Notes: generated from the sequence alone by a model not told the origin. A stretch of 64,000 bases of DNA from Ostrinia nubilalis (GCF_963855985.1 NW_026973566.1:3882501-3946500), one strand, 5' to 3'; counted from the first letter of the stretch, positions 42,987 to 54,895 are shown. Numbers and translations: made by a program.

Positions 42987-43053
42987 TCACTTACCATCAG
43001 GTGATCCGTCTGCTCGTTTGCCTCCTATCACATAAAAAAAAAAAAAAAAAAAA
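42405..43053 (+). mobile_element. 5'-truncated LINE inserted in BEL pol
   Basis: The plus-strand fragment ends with the 3' UTR ggcgacgataatcacttacc, ATCAGGTGATCCGTCTGCTC and a poly-A run (43034-43053). It carries only the last part of ORF2. The same 3' end recurs at 12664. Host coding on each side is BEL pol, but I could not define a clean duplication. Confidence 0.88.
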
Positions 43054-44389
43054 ATTGTTCAATTCTTCGACCTCTAATGGGCCAGTCAATTTAGGGTTAC
43101 TTTTATTACAATTGTTCACAAAACGCAACAAATAGGCATAAGTTCTTTTCAAATGCATGTAACTTGAATACTTTTCAAATTGTATAAAATTGTCAAAACC
43201 AGTTTGAGTCCCTACCAGACATTGGAGAGACTTGGGTACTTTATTCTTTAATTCTGGCAAATTAATTGGAATTTTGTTGTGTGATTGCTTAGGCCATTCG
43301 CACGACTTAGATCTGAGAAATGTAGGCCCTTCCCACCAAAGAGGAGAAGTTTGCAAAGATTTTGGATCTACGCCCCTGGACGCCATGTCAGCAGGGTTTT
43401 CATGGGTAGGTACATGATTGAAAGTAAAATCCGATGCCAACTCATTAATCTCATTGACACGATTGCACACAAAGGTTTTTAGGTCACTAGTTTGTGCTTT
43501 TAACCAACCTAACACAACTGTAGAGTCAGTCCAGAGATACTTGCGATGAATGTTACATCTCAAAGCTTGCAAAACTTTTGTGGACAATCGCGCACCTAAC
43601 AATGCTCCACACAACTCGAGTCGTGGAATAGTCAGTGGTTTAATTGGTGCAACTCGGGCTTTAGCACACAACAGCCTTATCAAAATGTTATCATCAACAC
43701 TTTCAGAGCGCAAATAAACACAAGCAGAGTAGGCTTGCTCAGATGCATCAACAAAACAATGCAGTTCAATTACTATAGGTGAATCACATAAAACATGTCT
43801 TGGAATTTGAATGGTAAATAAAATAGGAAATTCACTTATAAGTTTACACCAGTTTTTTGTGAAAGAATCAGGAACTGGATCGTCCCAACCTAACTTTGCA
43901 TTCCACAATCGCTGAAGCAAAATCTTTGCTATTATTACACAGGGACTCAATAAACCAAGTGGATCAAATATCTTGCATGTAGTAGAAATAACTATTCTTT
44001 TAGTTACATTAGAATTTAGTTGAAGATCAGTAGAAAACTGCAATGTGTCAGATTTAGGTGAATAATTAAGACCCAACACACTGGATTCTTTGTAAAGATC
44101 AAGAGAATCAGAAATATTGCTTTCATTTTCAAATAACTCTGAGCAATTAGTGCGCAATTTACGCAGAGGCAAACAGGCAGAATTTAGAACTTTAATTACT
44201 CCGTCAGCAATATGTTTTAAACCATCAATAGTATCAGAACCGGTATTTAGGTCGTCCATATAAAAATCATGTTTGATCACATCAGCCACTACACTATCAG
44301 GACACTCTAGAGCTAACTGCAGAAGACAACGAGTACTTAGAAATGGTGCAGAAGCAGTACCGTATGTGACGGTATTCAGTTGTAAAACT
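43054..44389 (-). pseudogene. BEL reverse transcriptase (catalytic part) and RNase H
   Basis: The minus strand reads NTVTYGTASAPFLSTRCLL, DFYMDDLNTG (catalytic Asp pair), STTCKIFDPLGLLSPCVI, then RNase H with ELHCFVDASEQAYSACVY, LELCGALLGARL, YLWTDSTVVLGWLKA and HENPADMASRG. A frameshift at about 44390 separates it from the upstream RT. The 3' side ends at the LINE poly-A tail, where the lysines of the tail read as a Phe run. Confidence 0.87.
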
Positions 44390-45548
44390 TGGAGTCCCTT
44401 TCCTCACGCCAAAGAATCAGTTGCAAATGACGCTGACACTGATCTATTTCAATTTGGCGGTACATCTTTTCAATATCACCTACAAGGATGTACTTAAATT
44501 GGCGGAACCTCATTAAAATAGAAATTAAATCACTTTGTATCACTGGTCCAACTAATTGTATGTCATTTAATGACAAACCTGACTTGGTTTTGGATGAAGC
44601 ATTAAAAACAGTCCGCAATTTGGTTGTTTCACTTTTTTCCTTTAAAATAGCATGATGTGGCATATAATAGCCAAAAGTAGGTCGTTCAACTTTACTTAAA
44701 TGTCCTAAGTCTGCATACTCCTTTAAAAAATCCTTGTATTTTTGCTTTAATGAAGGTTGTTTGTCAAGTTTCTTAGTTAAATTGTCTAGACACGCTTTGG
44801 CAGTATAAAAGTTATCAGTTAACGCTTGTTCAGGCCATTTTTTCATAGGCATCTGAACACTGAACCTACCATTAGGTAAACGAGTAGCAGTGTCTAAAAA
44901 ATGTGACTCACAAAGTTTTTCCTCCAAAGAGTAAGTCTTTGAAGTTGGGAGGTCATCAATGTGCCAAAACCTTTCTAGTGAGTCGCGAATCTCTTGTGTA
45001 AAATTGCAATAAACTTGTTGTGTTTTAGTAGGAGGAGATGATACAGATAATGGACCAGCAACTAGCCATCCTAACTTTGAATCTTGCAGCACAGGTTTGT
45101 TAGCACCTAATTTAATCACTTTATTATCAATAATTTGCCAATAAACATCTGCACCCAATAGCATGTCCACTTCTGATGGTAAATGAAACTGTGGGTCAGC
45201 GAGTTTGATATTGAGTGGCAGCTGTAAATTGTCAATATTAACCTTGGAGTTTGGTAATAGTCCAGTAATGCGAGGAATAACTAAAAATCTTGTATTGAAT
45301 TCAAAAGAATTAATGAGTGATTTCACTTTTAACGCATAACTTTCATTCACTTCACATTTCACATTGTTTATTGAATTATTCGGTTTGCAAGAAAGTCCCA
45401 TTCGTTGAATTAACCCGTTGGTTACAAATGAAGATTGACTACCAGTGTCAAGCAAAGCACGAGCAGTGTAGGTCTTGTTATTAACAATAACTTCAACAAT
45501 GGCAGTACACAACAAAACTTGACCCATAGACACCGCAGATAATGACAC
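44376..45548 (-). pseudogene. BEL protease and RT N-terminal part
   Basis: ARALLDTGSQSSFVT is the aspartic-protease active site (Asp-Thr-Gly). SEVDMLLGADVYW is the second conserved protease segment. After a linker (LERFWHIDDLPTSK) the RT begins with GYYMPHHAILKEKSETTKLR, VFNASSKTKSGLSLNDIQ and YILVGDIEKMYRQIEI. The frame stops near 44376 by a frameshift. Cysteine-rich gag lies upstream. Confidence 0.88.
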
Positions 45549-45639
45549 TGGTAATGACTTGACATTGTAACATTTGAATTTTTGTGTAGAAGTGTATTAT
45601 TTATTTATTTATTTAAGGATAGTACACAGCACAATATCA

Positions 45640-46175
45640 ATCTGTATCTAATAACAATGTTTTTTAGTAGATTTAGTGGATTATGTTTTCTCTTGCATGT
45701 GCGACAACCACCCTTGAGCTGACATATAAAAGAGTTGTGACCTGGCAATAAACAATTTTTGCACAGTTTGTATTTGAACACTTCATTTGTTCTTTCACCA
45801 ACACTCATATTTTTGAACCTTGGACACTCATAAAGGCGATGATCATCTTCACAAATAACACACAACTTTGAACTTTTGTCACTTGAAACAACTAAACTTT
45901 TAGATTGGTAGTTTGACCTTTGATTATTTATTTTGACAGAAAATCTGTTATTATCACACTTGTCTGACCTATTGTAGGCAGTTTCTAGCACATCAGCACG
46001 ATTCCGCAAGAATGTATAAAATTCCTCTAAAGTAGGCAAGTGAGAAAGATTACTTTTAAATTCCTCCCACCTTCCACTCGTGTTGATGTCTAACTTGCCG
46101 GACACCATGAAAATAATCAGAGTATCCCATTGGTTTGTAGGCTGATTTAAGTTTTCAAGAGCCCTTAAATGTTTT
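45640..46175 (-). pseudogene. BEL gag C-terminal part with zinc knuckles
   Basis: The minus strand continues gag after the insertion: HLRALENLNQPTNQWDTLI, FYTFLRNRADVLETAYN, then Cys-rich CVICEDDHRLYECPRF, YKLCKNCLLPGHNSFICQL and CRTCKRKH. Between 45549 and 45640 a short AT-rich stretch breaks the frame before protease. Confidence 0.83.
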
Positions 46176-46881
46176 AGAATAGAATAGAATAGAATAGAAA
46201 ACTTTTTATTTGCAAGAAAGGTATACAAGCAGGTAAGACATAGATTAAAACAGAGAGAAATAAACAAGTGGACAATTAACTGCTTGTGCCCCTCTGACAA
46301 AAAGGCACCCGCTCAGCGTACATCAAGACCGCCAGGGCTTGTCTTGAAACTGATTTTCAGCGGGGGCCCTCTGTTGTCACGGCGTACCCCTGCTGACGGA
46401 GATGCAAGAGGAGAAAGGAGTCCACAAGTCCGGCAGCAGGGAGAACGCAGCAGGGGGGCGCAAAAGAAAAAGAGAAAACAAACAAAAAGAAAGAAACAAG
46501 AAAGCACCATAAAAATTAATTAATAAAAATAAATTCATTTCACATTAATTATAAATTACAATAATAATAAATTAAAATTATAATAAATTACAATAAATTT
46601 AGATTTTAATTATTAATTACATAATTAAAACACATTAAAAAAAAAAAATAATAGATTAAAAATACAAATAAATTATCAAAAAACACCATTCTTTACTTAT
46701 CTATTGCCATTGATATGTGGCCATAACCATAAGGCCTCAAGTTATTTAAAATCAATGGTAGAAAAGTGATTGAGGAAAGAAAAAAAAAAAAGAGATTAAA
46801 AAAAAGAAAGAACTGTCACTTACTGTCAACGACCGACATGTGCACGAGATGTGAGAATAATTGCCACGTAAATTGATTTTG
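46176..46881 (-). mobile_element. Non-coding retroposon inserted in BEL gag
   Basis: A 706-bp piece is flanked by GTTTT (46171-46175, 46882-46886); joining the flanks restores VSKHLR in gag. The minus-strand 3' end is a (TTCTA)n run (46176-46198) preceded by caaataaaaag. The GC-rich part at 46290-46450 resembles the fragment at 24165-24440. The left part is AT-rich. It is probably a truncated LINE or SINE. Confidence 0.7.
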
Positions 46882-46886
46882 GTTTT

Positions 46887-47635
46887 GACACATGGTCTAC
46901 AATGAACCGCAAAGATTTATAAGTTTCTTTATTAAGAGTTTCTAAACTGAACAGAGATTTTAGATGATTATTTATCAGCACATTTGTATTGTTGTATCTT
47001 TTATTTAAAATATCCCATGCCATTTTGTAATTTTTAGAACAAAAAACAATAGACTTGATCACTACCGCTGCACTTCCCTGTAAAGATGACCGCAAGTAGT
47101 GGAATTTATTTATGTCAGGGATATCATCATTACTATTAATCAATGACTCAAAAGTATCTCTGTATTCTAGCCATTGCAAATAATTACCATCAAAAGTTGG
47201 TAACTGTATTGTAGGTAACTTAATAGCATTGTTTTGGTTCGACTGACAACTGTACAAAGAAGCATTATCCTGAGGTAGAGATTCTAAAGTCTTTTTACCA
47301 AAAGGAGATGACTCCAAATAATCTTGAGCCAAAGCTAAAACATTTTGAAATAAGTTCTCAATAGTTTCCCGTTCAATAATTTGTTCCTCAATATTTTTAT
47401 GTAAAATCTCAATTTTCCCCTGAATATCATCAAAGTTAGATAACATATCCTGAATTTTAGTAACTTTCAATTGTAACTTCTTGTAAGACACACTTGTGGG
47501 CTCAGATTTGAGTATTTCATCGATGTTACTACTGTATTTAGTTAAAAGTCCCTTGATAATTCCCCGTTGCTTAATTAACTTACTAAATTCAGTCTTTTCC
47601 TCATAAGACAAGAGTTGAGCTTCGTCCTCAGACAT
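46887..47635 (-). pseudogene. BEL gag N-terminal part
   Basis: The ATG at 47635 begins MSEDEAQLLSYEEKTEFSK. A coiled-coil region covers about residues 20-100 (EILHKNIEEQIIERETIENL). The conserved LPTFDGNYLQWLEYRDTF segment near residue 148 and HYLRSSLQGSAAVVI are typical for BEL/Pao gag. The frame runs to the insertion at 46886. Confidence 0.87.
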
Positions 47636-48395
47636 TTTAAAGGCTCTAACAATGTTTCAATTAGGCAAAAATAACAAAATAAAAAACCTTAGTTAGACTC
47701 AAGTCAAACCCGTTCCGGACGGGGACAGTTTTGAATCTAGGTCCAGATGCAGCCGAAATCCCACGTGCCAGGCGCTCCTACCGCGTGCAGCAGGGCTGTA
47801 GCAGCTTACTTTATTACAGTAGCCACAGGAAACCACTGAAAATTGCGATAGAATTAGACTTTTACCAATGCACGTGTATTTACAGGTTATTTTATTTTCA
47901 GCAAATTTCAAGGAAAATGAGTAAATCTTTCAGGCAAAATAGGTAGGAAGTAGGAACGTACACACAATGCTTTAAATTAAATTAGAAGATAGGCAATGCT
48001 TCTCAAAATGCGAAAAATAGGTGAAAATAGGCTAGAACTATTTCTTGAAACTTGTAGTGCAAATAAAAGAAAACCCACGACGAGCTACGTGTTTTTCGAC
48101 TATGTAAATAGTTAGATTTGCAGTGACATGATAGTAGACTTGCAGTAAATAGTAGGCAAAAACTTAGCAAGATGAACAAGATGCTATTCACACAAAACGT
48201 AGGTACACTAAAGTTTAGGAGGGGATATAGAAGGAATAGGGCTACTTCCCGGTTGGAACGACCTCCCAAATATTCAGCAGGCTCCGAAGCAGTCTCCTTT
48301 TATCCCATTGCACCCAAACCGAAGTTGCTTGTTCATCTTTTCTTGGAGTTCATAACTTGTTCATTTCTTCATTTCGTCGCAGTCGCCAAAATCCA
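47636..48395 (-). other. BEL leader between 5' LTR and gag
   Basis: About 760 bp of non-coding DNA. Directly next to the LTR the minus strand reads TGGATTTTGGCGACTGCG, where the primer-binding site should lie; I could not assign the tRNA. Confidence 0.6.
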
Positions 48396-48649
48396 TGTTC
48401 AGGATTTCAAATAAAAGAGTCCCTTTTTTACTTGAGGAGTTGTCTATTCTTCATAATATGCTGCGTTTACAATGGTAAAAATGTAGAAAAATACGAGCTA
48501 CGCGCTCGAGGATTCGATCCAAAGCATATCCAAAGGTAAAGATGGCCGGACGACGCCGCTAGTGATGTTCTTTACTTCCTGTTTGGAGGCATTAGCCATA
48601 GTGACGTCCGGCGAGGGGTGAAAAAGGTTGTAAGCGCACTGCGCGAACA
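48396..48649 (-). repeat. BEL 5' LTR (minus orientation)
   Basis: 254 bp, one visible difference from 40629-40882, followed by CCTAT. With the other LTR it proves the element borders. Confidence 0.95.
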
Positions 48650-48654
48650 CCTAT

Positions 48655-49335
48655 CATATTGCTTTTTTGCAAAGAAGGTTTTAAATCTAGGAGCATGTGC
48701 AACAATATCTTTCCTCCTCCTATTGGTGAAGTCAGGGTTATAAGGCATGGATTTGTGCTTTCTCAAAACTGTGTGAAGCACATACAACTTTCTAACTGAA
48801 AGAAGGCCACTAATTTGATAAAGAATTTGATCTTTTTAAAATACATAACCTTAATTAGGCTACGTTGGGCCCGTTCTACATCAATGAAGCGGGTTTTAGC
48901 TGCACCACCCCATATTGGTACACAATATGTTAAGACAGACTGAACCAACGAAATATAGATCTCTGTGAAAAGATCTCTGTTTGAGCACAGTAGATCAACA
49001 GCCGTTCCAGGCACCACATATCTCAAGGTCTTAAATATCCATGTCAGTTTCCTGACTCTTGAGATGACATGTTCTAGATGTGGATACCAAGACAGTCGCT
49101 GATCCACATAAACACCTAAGTATTTCGTCTGCTCGACCCTTTGAATTTTCGGGCAGCTGCAGTTCAGCATATCAGCATCAACAGCATTGCAGTTGTGAAT
49201 TTTTATGCTTAGATCGTCAGAAGGCTGTTTATTGCTGTAGATGCTTTAACAGATATAGTTGGTTTTTGCGGTGTTTAATGTCAATAGATTATTACGTAAC
49301 CACCTACTTATTAGTTCAAGTCCATTAATGACCTA
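48655..49335 (-). pseudogene. LINE-7 ORF2, RT C-terminal part
   Basis: The minus strand shows ELISRWLRNNLLTLNTAKTN, TKYLGVYVDQRLSWYPHL, KLTWIFKTLRYVVPG, LVQSVLTYCVPIWGGAAKT and RAQRSLIKVMYFKK, with two frame breaks. It is close to the LINE-3 thumb region. It continues across BEL at 40628. The catalytic blocks are missing. Confidence 0.8.
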
Positions 49336-49762
49336 TGCCAATATCGCACCCCCCCTGGAAGAAGTATGCAAGTCCACTTGTGCGATATTTTTTTTATTGC
49401 ACTAAAAAATCGAGAAGGAGGTAATACATATTGTCAATTTTTTTCATAATTTTTCTCTTAAAAATGAAGAAATTATGTACAAATATGTAAAATATTGCAA
49501 CATTAAAATATCTAAATTTCCATAACAAAAACGAAGTAAAATATTTGCATTTAATTGTTTAATAAAGTTCCGTATGAATAATAGCATATTAATATTTACA
49601 TACATCTTCCACGAAGACTTTAAAAAACATTTACGCGTATCTATTGTTGCATACTTATTTTAGGATATTATTTGGTGGGTATCGTAGTGCAAGTTCAGTT
49701 GCGTAGTTTTTCCACGAAACTTTTGTGCACATTATGCTGGTAATTTTGTGCAAGTCTATAGT
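49336..49762. other. AT-rich stretch with short inverted repeat, no gene
   Basis: AATATCGCAC (49341) and GTGCGATATT (49380) form a small inverted pair. TTTTCCACGAAACTTT (49704) recurs as CTTCCACGAAGCTTT (50431), so the next element may have split a repeat. Confidence 0.4.
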
Positions 49763-50410
49763 CCGATTTTTAATTCGACGGAATTCTGACAGCTGTCATT
49801 TTTTGACAATTCAGATGTAATAAGCCTTTTTTGCTTTGAATTATTAATAAATAATATGAAATGAAATTTCATCAAGTACAACTTACAAGAATGAACTTAT
49901 TGTTTGTATCGTGAATTCAATGTACACTAATTATTATGTACATTTTAGAGATTAAATAGAAAAAAACGTGTTTTAACACAGTAAAACAACATATTATAAT
50001 AAACGAAAATATGTATTGATCATCAATCATCATTATCGTCATCATAATCAACTTGGATTATAAAATTGGCATCTTGTTAAATTGATTATTTTATGAAGCT
50101 AAGATTTTATTAACAAAAGGATTTTCATAAAAAAGGTTTGTCACCCCTGGATTATTGGCCAGGGAGTCCATTAATAGAAAAATAATCTCCCAATTTTTTT
50201 TGTAACTTCAAAAATATGATAATAAAAATTCAAATAACTATTTTGAAATGATCAGTACATTTTTAAGCCTTAGTTTTTCAAGTGAAACCTTAAATTCAAG
50301 AAAGGATTATTTTTTAATTTGTGAAAATGCTCTCCATTCTTAGTGGGAATGTTTCAATGTTAGCAACACTTTTGAAATGTCAAAATTCCGTCGAATTAAA
50401 AATCCGAGTT
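49763..50410. mobile_element. MITE with GATTTTTAATTCGACGG ends
   Basis: GATTTTTAATTCGACGGAAT at the left and its inverted copy at the right (50387-50404) border about 640 bp of AT-rich non-coding DNA. A direct-repeat copy of TTCCACGAARCTTT lies on each side. The superfamily is not identified. Confidence 0.6.
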
Positions 50411-50454
50411 TAGATGCCTAATTCTTCCACGAAGCTTTTATTCGCATTATAATA

Positions 50455-50944
50455 TACAGGGTGTTTCTTGTAAGGTGTCAAGCCGAAGGCAGGTGATAGG
50501 TGAGGACTAGACCTATCGATTTCATCCCCATGTATGTTTTACGATTTTTCATAGTTTAGAAGTTATCGTTAATTTTGTGATTTTTTCAAATTGTATGACC
50601 TAGTAGGCTTTAAATTTTTTTATCTTTTTTTGGGTCGACTTTTCTCAGATTTCTTTTTTTTTGACAGATTCCCTATTAATTGCAGATTTTTGAAAAAAAT
50701 AATCAACTTCCTATCTTTGATGCAAGATACAAAATTTTTGCTAGAAACATAAAAAATATGCTTTTAGCGGAACATTCTAAAAACAAAATTCCATAGGTCC
50801 AAAATAATTTTAAAAACTGCGCAGTTTTCTGAACTTTCATAATAACACAAAAAAACATGTACTTAATAGGCCATTATTTTCTGTAATCGCTCCACTAAAG
50901 TGGCAAGTCGGAGATTCCGTTACATGTTTTTGACTTTCTTAGGA
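50455..50944 (+). mobile_element. One-ended mariner-type fragment
   Basis: TATACAGGGTGTTTCTTG at the left is a mariner-type end like those at 7001 and 55225. No matching inverted end is found before the T-run at 50951, so this is truncated. No coding sequence is seen. Confidence 0.4.
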
Positions 50945-50969
50945 CTAACTAATTTTTTTTTTTTTTTTT

Positions 50970-51164
50970 AGGAGAAACTGACTGACTGACTGACAGATCA
51001 ACGCACAGCCTAAACGGCTAAACGTAGGCACTTGAAATTTGGAAGGGACGTAGCTTAGGTACCGTAGAGGTGCACTAAGAAAGGAATTCCCGAAATTCCC
51101 ACGGGAACGGGAATTAGCGGGAAAAACGGGATTCACGCGTACGAAGTCGCGGGCGGCCGCTAGT
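50970..51164 (+). mobile_element. Helitron-like repeat, 3' part
   Basis: An ACTG tandem run (50976-50994) leads into sequence ending CACGCGTACGAAGTCGCG, GGCGGCCGCTAGT (51164), the same 3' end as at 25066. Confidence 0.6.
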
Positions 51165-51332
51165 AGCTAATATGATTCCCATGTATTCAGCCTGCAAGCA
51201 GACGTACAAATATTTTATCAGTCAGATTATTATTTAACATACAATGTCACAAATCAAATTAATGTATTAATATTTCCGTATAATAAATTTACAATGTCAA
51301 AAGTTAAATGTAGATGTCACAATAAAATTCAT

Positions 51333-52877
51333 ACACTATCTATTTAAGTTAAAATATTCGTCAATGCTATAAAAACCATGGCTCAGTAACCAATTTATCA
51401 ATTTCTTCTTAAATAAATTCCCTTCAAGTACTTTTAGTTCTTCAGGTAAATTGTTATATATTTCTATACACATATTATAAATTTTTTTCTTATATATTAC
51501 TTTGTGGCATTGGGGTTTAAACAATAGGTTTGTGAATTAAGCTCTTTTTTGACGGGTTATCACATCACTGCGTTTTTTGAAATAATATGGATGGGTTTTT
51601 ACAAATATACACACATCTCTTATATACATGCATGGAAGAAGCAGGACATTACATTTCTTAAATAGTGGCCTGCAACTGTCTAGATACCAAGCCGCATTTA
51701 TCACCCGTATGCATCTTTTTTGCATTTTAAATGCTCTGTGTACATCTACTGAGTTGCCCCACAACAATAAGCCATAACCTAACACCGATGAGACATAGGC
51801 ATGATACGCAGCCATAGCTGCATCAAAAGAAATAGTTTGGCGTATCCTTTGGAGGGCAAATACGTGTCGACTGAGTTTTTGGCATACAAGATTAACATGC
51901 TCCCTCCAGTTCAAGGGTGAGTCTACAGTTATTCCTAGGAAATTAAACAAGGCTACCTCGCATACCTTCTCATTTTTATATTCAATGTCAAGATGTAGTG
52001 GATTAGTATTATAAGAATTGAATTGAATTATTTTAGTTTTATTTATATTTATACGCAATTTGTTATTATCTGTCCATTTAATTATATCTTCTAGGGCTTT
52101 TCTTAAAGTTTGTTGTGCAAGACACTTATCCTCCACTTTGACCACAAGCGTAGTGTCATCGGCAAATAAAATTCATTTATGTGTCATATGCCTCGGCAAG
52201 TCATTAATAAACAATAAGAATAGTAATGGGCCTAATATGCTCCCCTGCGGAACACCAGAATCATTCATGAGCTCCATAGATCTGAAGTTACGCTTTATGA
52301 AGTTCTTCTTGGCATCTCTAATGACTCTGGTCACCTCAGTACACTGTTTTCTATTTTGCAGATAACTGTTTAGCCAATCAAGCGCTTTGCCACGAATACC
52401 ATAACAATATAGTTTACGGAGAAGTATGTCGTGGTCGACAAAGTCAAATGCCTTACTCAGGTCCATAAACAACGACAAAACCGGACCGCTACCACCATTC
52501 AGGTATTCCGTGATAGTCCTTATCAAAGTAAAACCCGCTAGAGAAGTAGAACTTCCACTGCGAAAACCAAACTGATCTTTATGGAGGATTTCATGTTTGT
52601 TAATGAAGCTATTCAACCTCAAAAGCATCGCTTTTTCAAGGACTTTTGATAATATTGGAACCATAGTAATAGGCCGGTAATTGCCTGGATCAGATTTATC
52701 TCCCTTCTTAAAGAGAGGTTTAACAATGGACATTTTAAGTGGTTCCGGGAATGAGCCCTGCAGAAATGACAAATTAATTATATGTGCAAGTGGAAGACAT
52801 ATTGATTTGGCACAGGCCTTCAGCACTAATGTAGTAACTTCGTCATAGCCACTAGTTTTACTGTTGCTCAGTGACAT
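51333..52877 (-). pseudogene. LINE-8 ORF2, reverse transcriptase part (CR1-like)
   Basis: The minus strand encodes TSGYDEVTTLVLKAC, KKGDKSDPGNYRPITMVPIL, FGFRSGSSTSLAGFTL, LFMDLSKAFDFVDHDI, GVPQGSILGPLLFLLFIND, a stop codon at about 52170, then ILFADDTTLVV and a thumb region (FLGITVDSPLNWREHV, YGLLLWGNSV). A second stop lies at about 51537, followed by YNMCIEIYNNLPEELK and NWLLSHGFYSIDEYF. The FKKGD start of the fingers suggests the CR1/Zenon side of the tree. Confidence 0.85.
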
Positions 52878-53280
52878 TATTATTGTTTACAGTGTGAGTC
52901 ACGTTAAAGTGTACATATGAAAATAGATGAAACTAGACCTATTTTTATCGACAAAAAAGAGGTCAAAAAATTTTTGAGATTTTTTTTTTAATTTTTTATA
53001 GAATTTTTTTTCTTCCAATTACTTATTGTAAAGAAAACGTAATAACTTTTAAACTAAGCGGTATATCCTGATAAAATAAAAACAGTAATAATGCTAAATA
53101 ACAGGCGATACTAAAAAAATACATAAAATACACAGAAAAGGCCAACAAATAATAAAAAATGATAATTTTGGAAAAAAATCTTCTTTTAAATTCGTGTTTT
53201 TTTGGTTATTTGATAAATTTCTCCAAAAAATGCCCCTATAACCGGTGGTTTTTATTACTTTGTATTATTCTCTATCGTAT
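52878..53280. other. AT-rich gap within LINE-8
   Basis: No LINE coding is visible between the RT start and the next inverted-repeat element. The stretch is probably inserted or decayed. Confidence 0.4.
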
Positions 53281-53604
53281 TACCTTCGTAAAACCAAAAA
53301 TCGCATGTCTCTATCCCTATCACAACGTTTGCAATGATCGTTTGAACTAAGCCTCTCCGGGCGCGCCATTCAACGCTTCGTTAACAACGAAACTGAAAAT
53401 GGCTCTAGATTTGTAATTTTGACAAAGACAAGTTAGATTTCAAATAAAAACAAAAGATTTCGAAGTAAAATAAGCATTTTAGTTAAAATTAAAATTGTCT
53501 CTACCTGTAGCGGAGAATAATGTTGTGGCAGGCCTTTGTTCAAACGGTCATAGCAAATGTTGTGATAGGGATAGAGACATGCGATTTTTAGTTTTACAAA
53601 GATA
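53281..53604. mobile_element. MITE with ATCGCATGTCTC inverted arms
   Basis: Arms of about 70 bp share AAAATCGCATGTCTCTATCC and CTATCACAACRTTTGC in inverted orientation around a 180-bp centre. It lies in LINE-8 just left of the piggyBac-type element. The borders are approximate. Confidence 0.65.
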
Positions 53605-53621
53605 GGCTCTCTGTTTTTTAA

Positions 53622-54895
53622 CACTAGAAGTGCCGAAGATTGCGACCCCCCTAAAAGCGCCGCTGGGTCAATTTTGTCCCAGCATATATTTTGTAACATT
53701 TTTTAGTTTCAGACATGAACATTATGGTTAAAACTATTTGTAGTATCCTTAAAAAAAGGTTTATCTATAAAATGAAATCAATATGTACTTATTTCTTTAA
53801 AAATATAAATGTATTTAATTTTAATTTTAAATTATTAAAAGTTAGATATTTTTGGTTTCATATAAAAAATAGTCTCATATTACATGGTGTTATACTGTAT
53901 TAAAATTATGAAATTACTACTTTAATTAGTCATTATTATTTTTGTAAGAAAAATAAACATCTTAAAAAATATCAGTGCACATTTTGCACAAAGTTTTTTT
54001 GTGTGGTTTTTTGTCTCTCTGGTGTACTATGTGTTTAGGAATGTCTATAGGTAGGGTTATTTTTCTGTTATCCGTACACACACAGTGAAGTTTTTTACTT
54101 GGTACAATGAAAAGTATGTACGTTTAATTTTCAAAATTGTATAAGTCACACATTTTAAAAATGTATCAAATCATACAATGTATGAACTGGCCATTGTCTA
54201 GAAGCCACCTTCCTTCTAATATTATAAATGTAAAAGTTAATAAAGATTGATAAATTGAAGGATGGATGGACTGATGAATGGATAGGAAGGATAAATAGGT
54301 GGATATATGCCTTGAACTTGAACTAAGTGAGTATGGATTCATGGTTAGATCGATGGATGTTTTTTCACTCTTTTACGCAAAAAATACTAAGCCGATCTTA
54401 ATAAAACTTAGCAGTTTTATTGCTAATAGTTCAGAATAACATAATATAAGCTATAATTTAGAATAATGTTCAGTTATTTGGTCAAATAACAACGATAAAT
54501 GTCAATAAATTAGGTCTTTCTATGATAAACTTAATTTCTCACGGGTGAAGTCACAGGCAAAAACTAGTACAATATATTTACATTTCTGCATTGTCACGAG
54601 TCACCTAAACGCTCCTCACCTCTCCACTCTCGTATCTCCTCGAAACAAGGACTCTTCGTCGAATTATTGTTGCAAATACCAGGGTGGGACAAAATTGACC
54701 CAGTGGCGCTTCTAGGTAAAACCGATTTTTAAAAATTTTCTATTAATATTATAGTATCAAAAACATTAAAAAATGATAAAACTCAATAAATCAGAAAAAG
54801 TCAAAAAGTTTCATGGACTTTCGTTAGAAAATAAAAAAGTTTGAGACGATCAAAGTCGCGAGTGGGACAAAAATGGGACGGCGGCCTTTCTAGTG
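53622..54895. mobile_element. piggyBac-type non-autonomous element
   Basis: TTAA at 53618-53621 and 54896-54899 flanks CACTAGAAGTGCCG and the inverted CACTAGAAAGGCCG. TTAA duplication and CACTAGAA-type ends fit piggyBac. It is 1,274 bp and has no transposase. Subterminal GGGTCAATTTTGTCCC-type motifs lie at both ends. A Helitron-like piece occupies about 54215-54568. It interrupts the LINE-8 endonuclease end. Confidence 0.8.
54215..54568 (+). mobile_element. Helitron-like repeat inside the piggyBac-type element
   Basis: It starts CTTCTAATATTATAAATGTA, has ttttacgcaaaaaatactaagccgat and ends AAACTAGT (54568). This is a third diverged copy of the family at 24505-25066. Confidence 0.55.

Larger units (their letters stand above)
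40629..48649 (-). mobile_element. BEL/Pao LTR retrotransposon, full length, with insertions
   Basis: Two 254-bp LTRs (40629-40882 and 48396-48649) differ at one position seen by eye, start TGTTC and end GAACA, and are flanked by CCTAT. Domain order on the minus strand is gag, zinc knuckles, protease, RT, RNase H, integrase, as in BEL/Pao. It lies inside LINE-7. Two non-LTR insertions (42405-43053, 46176-46881) and at least one frameshift make it inactive. Confidence 0.95.
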
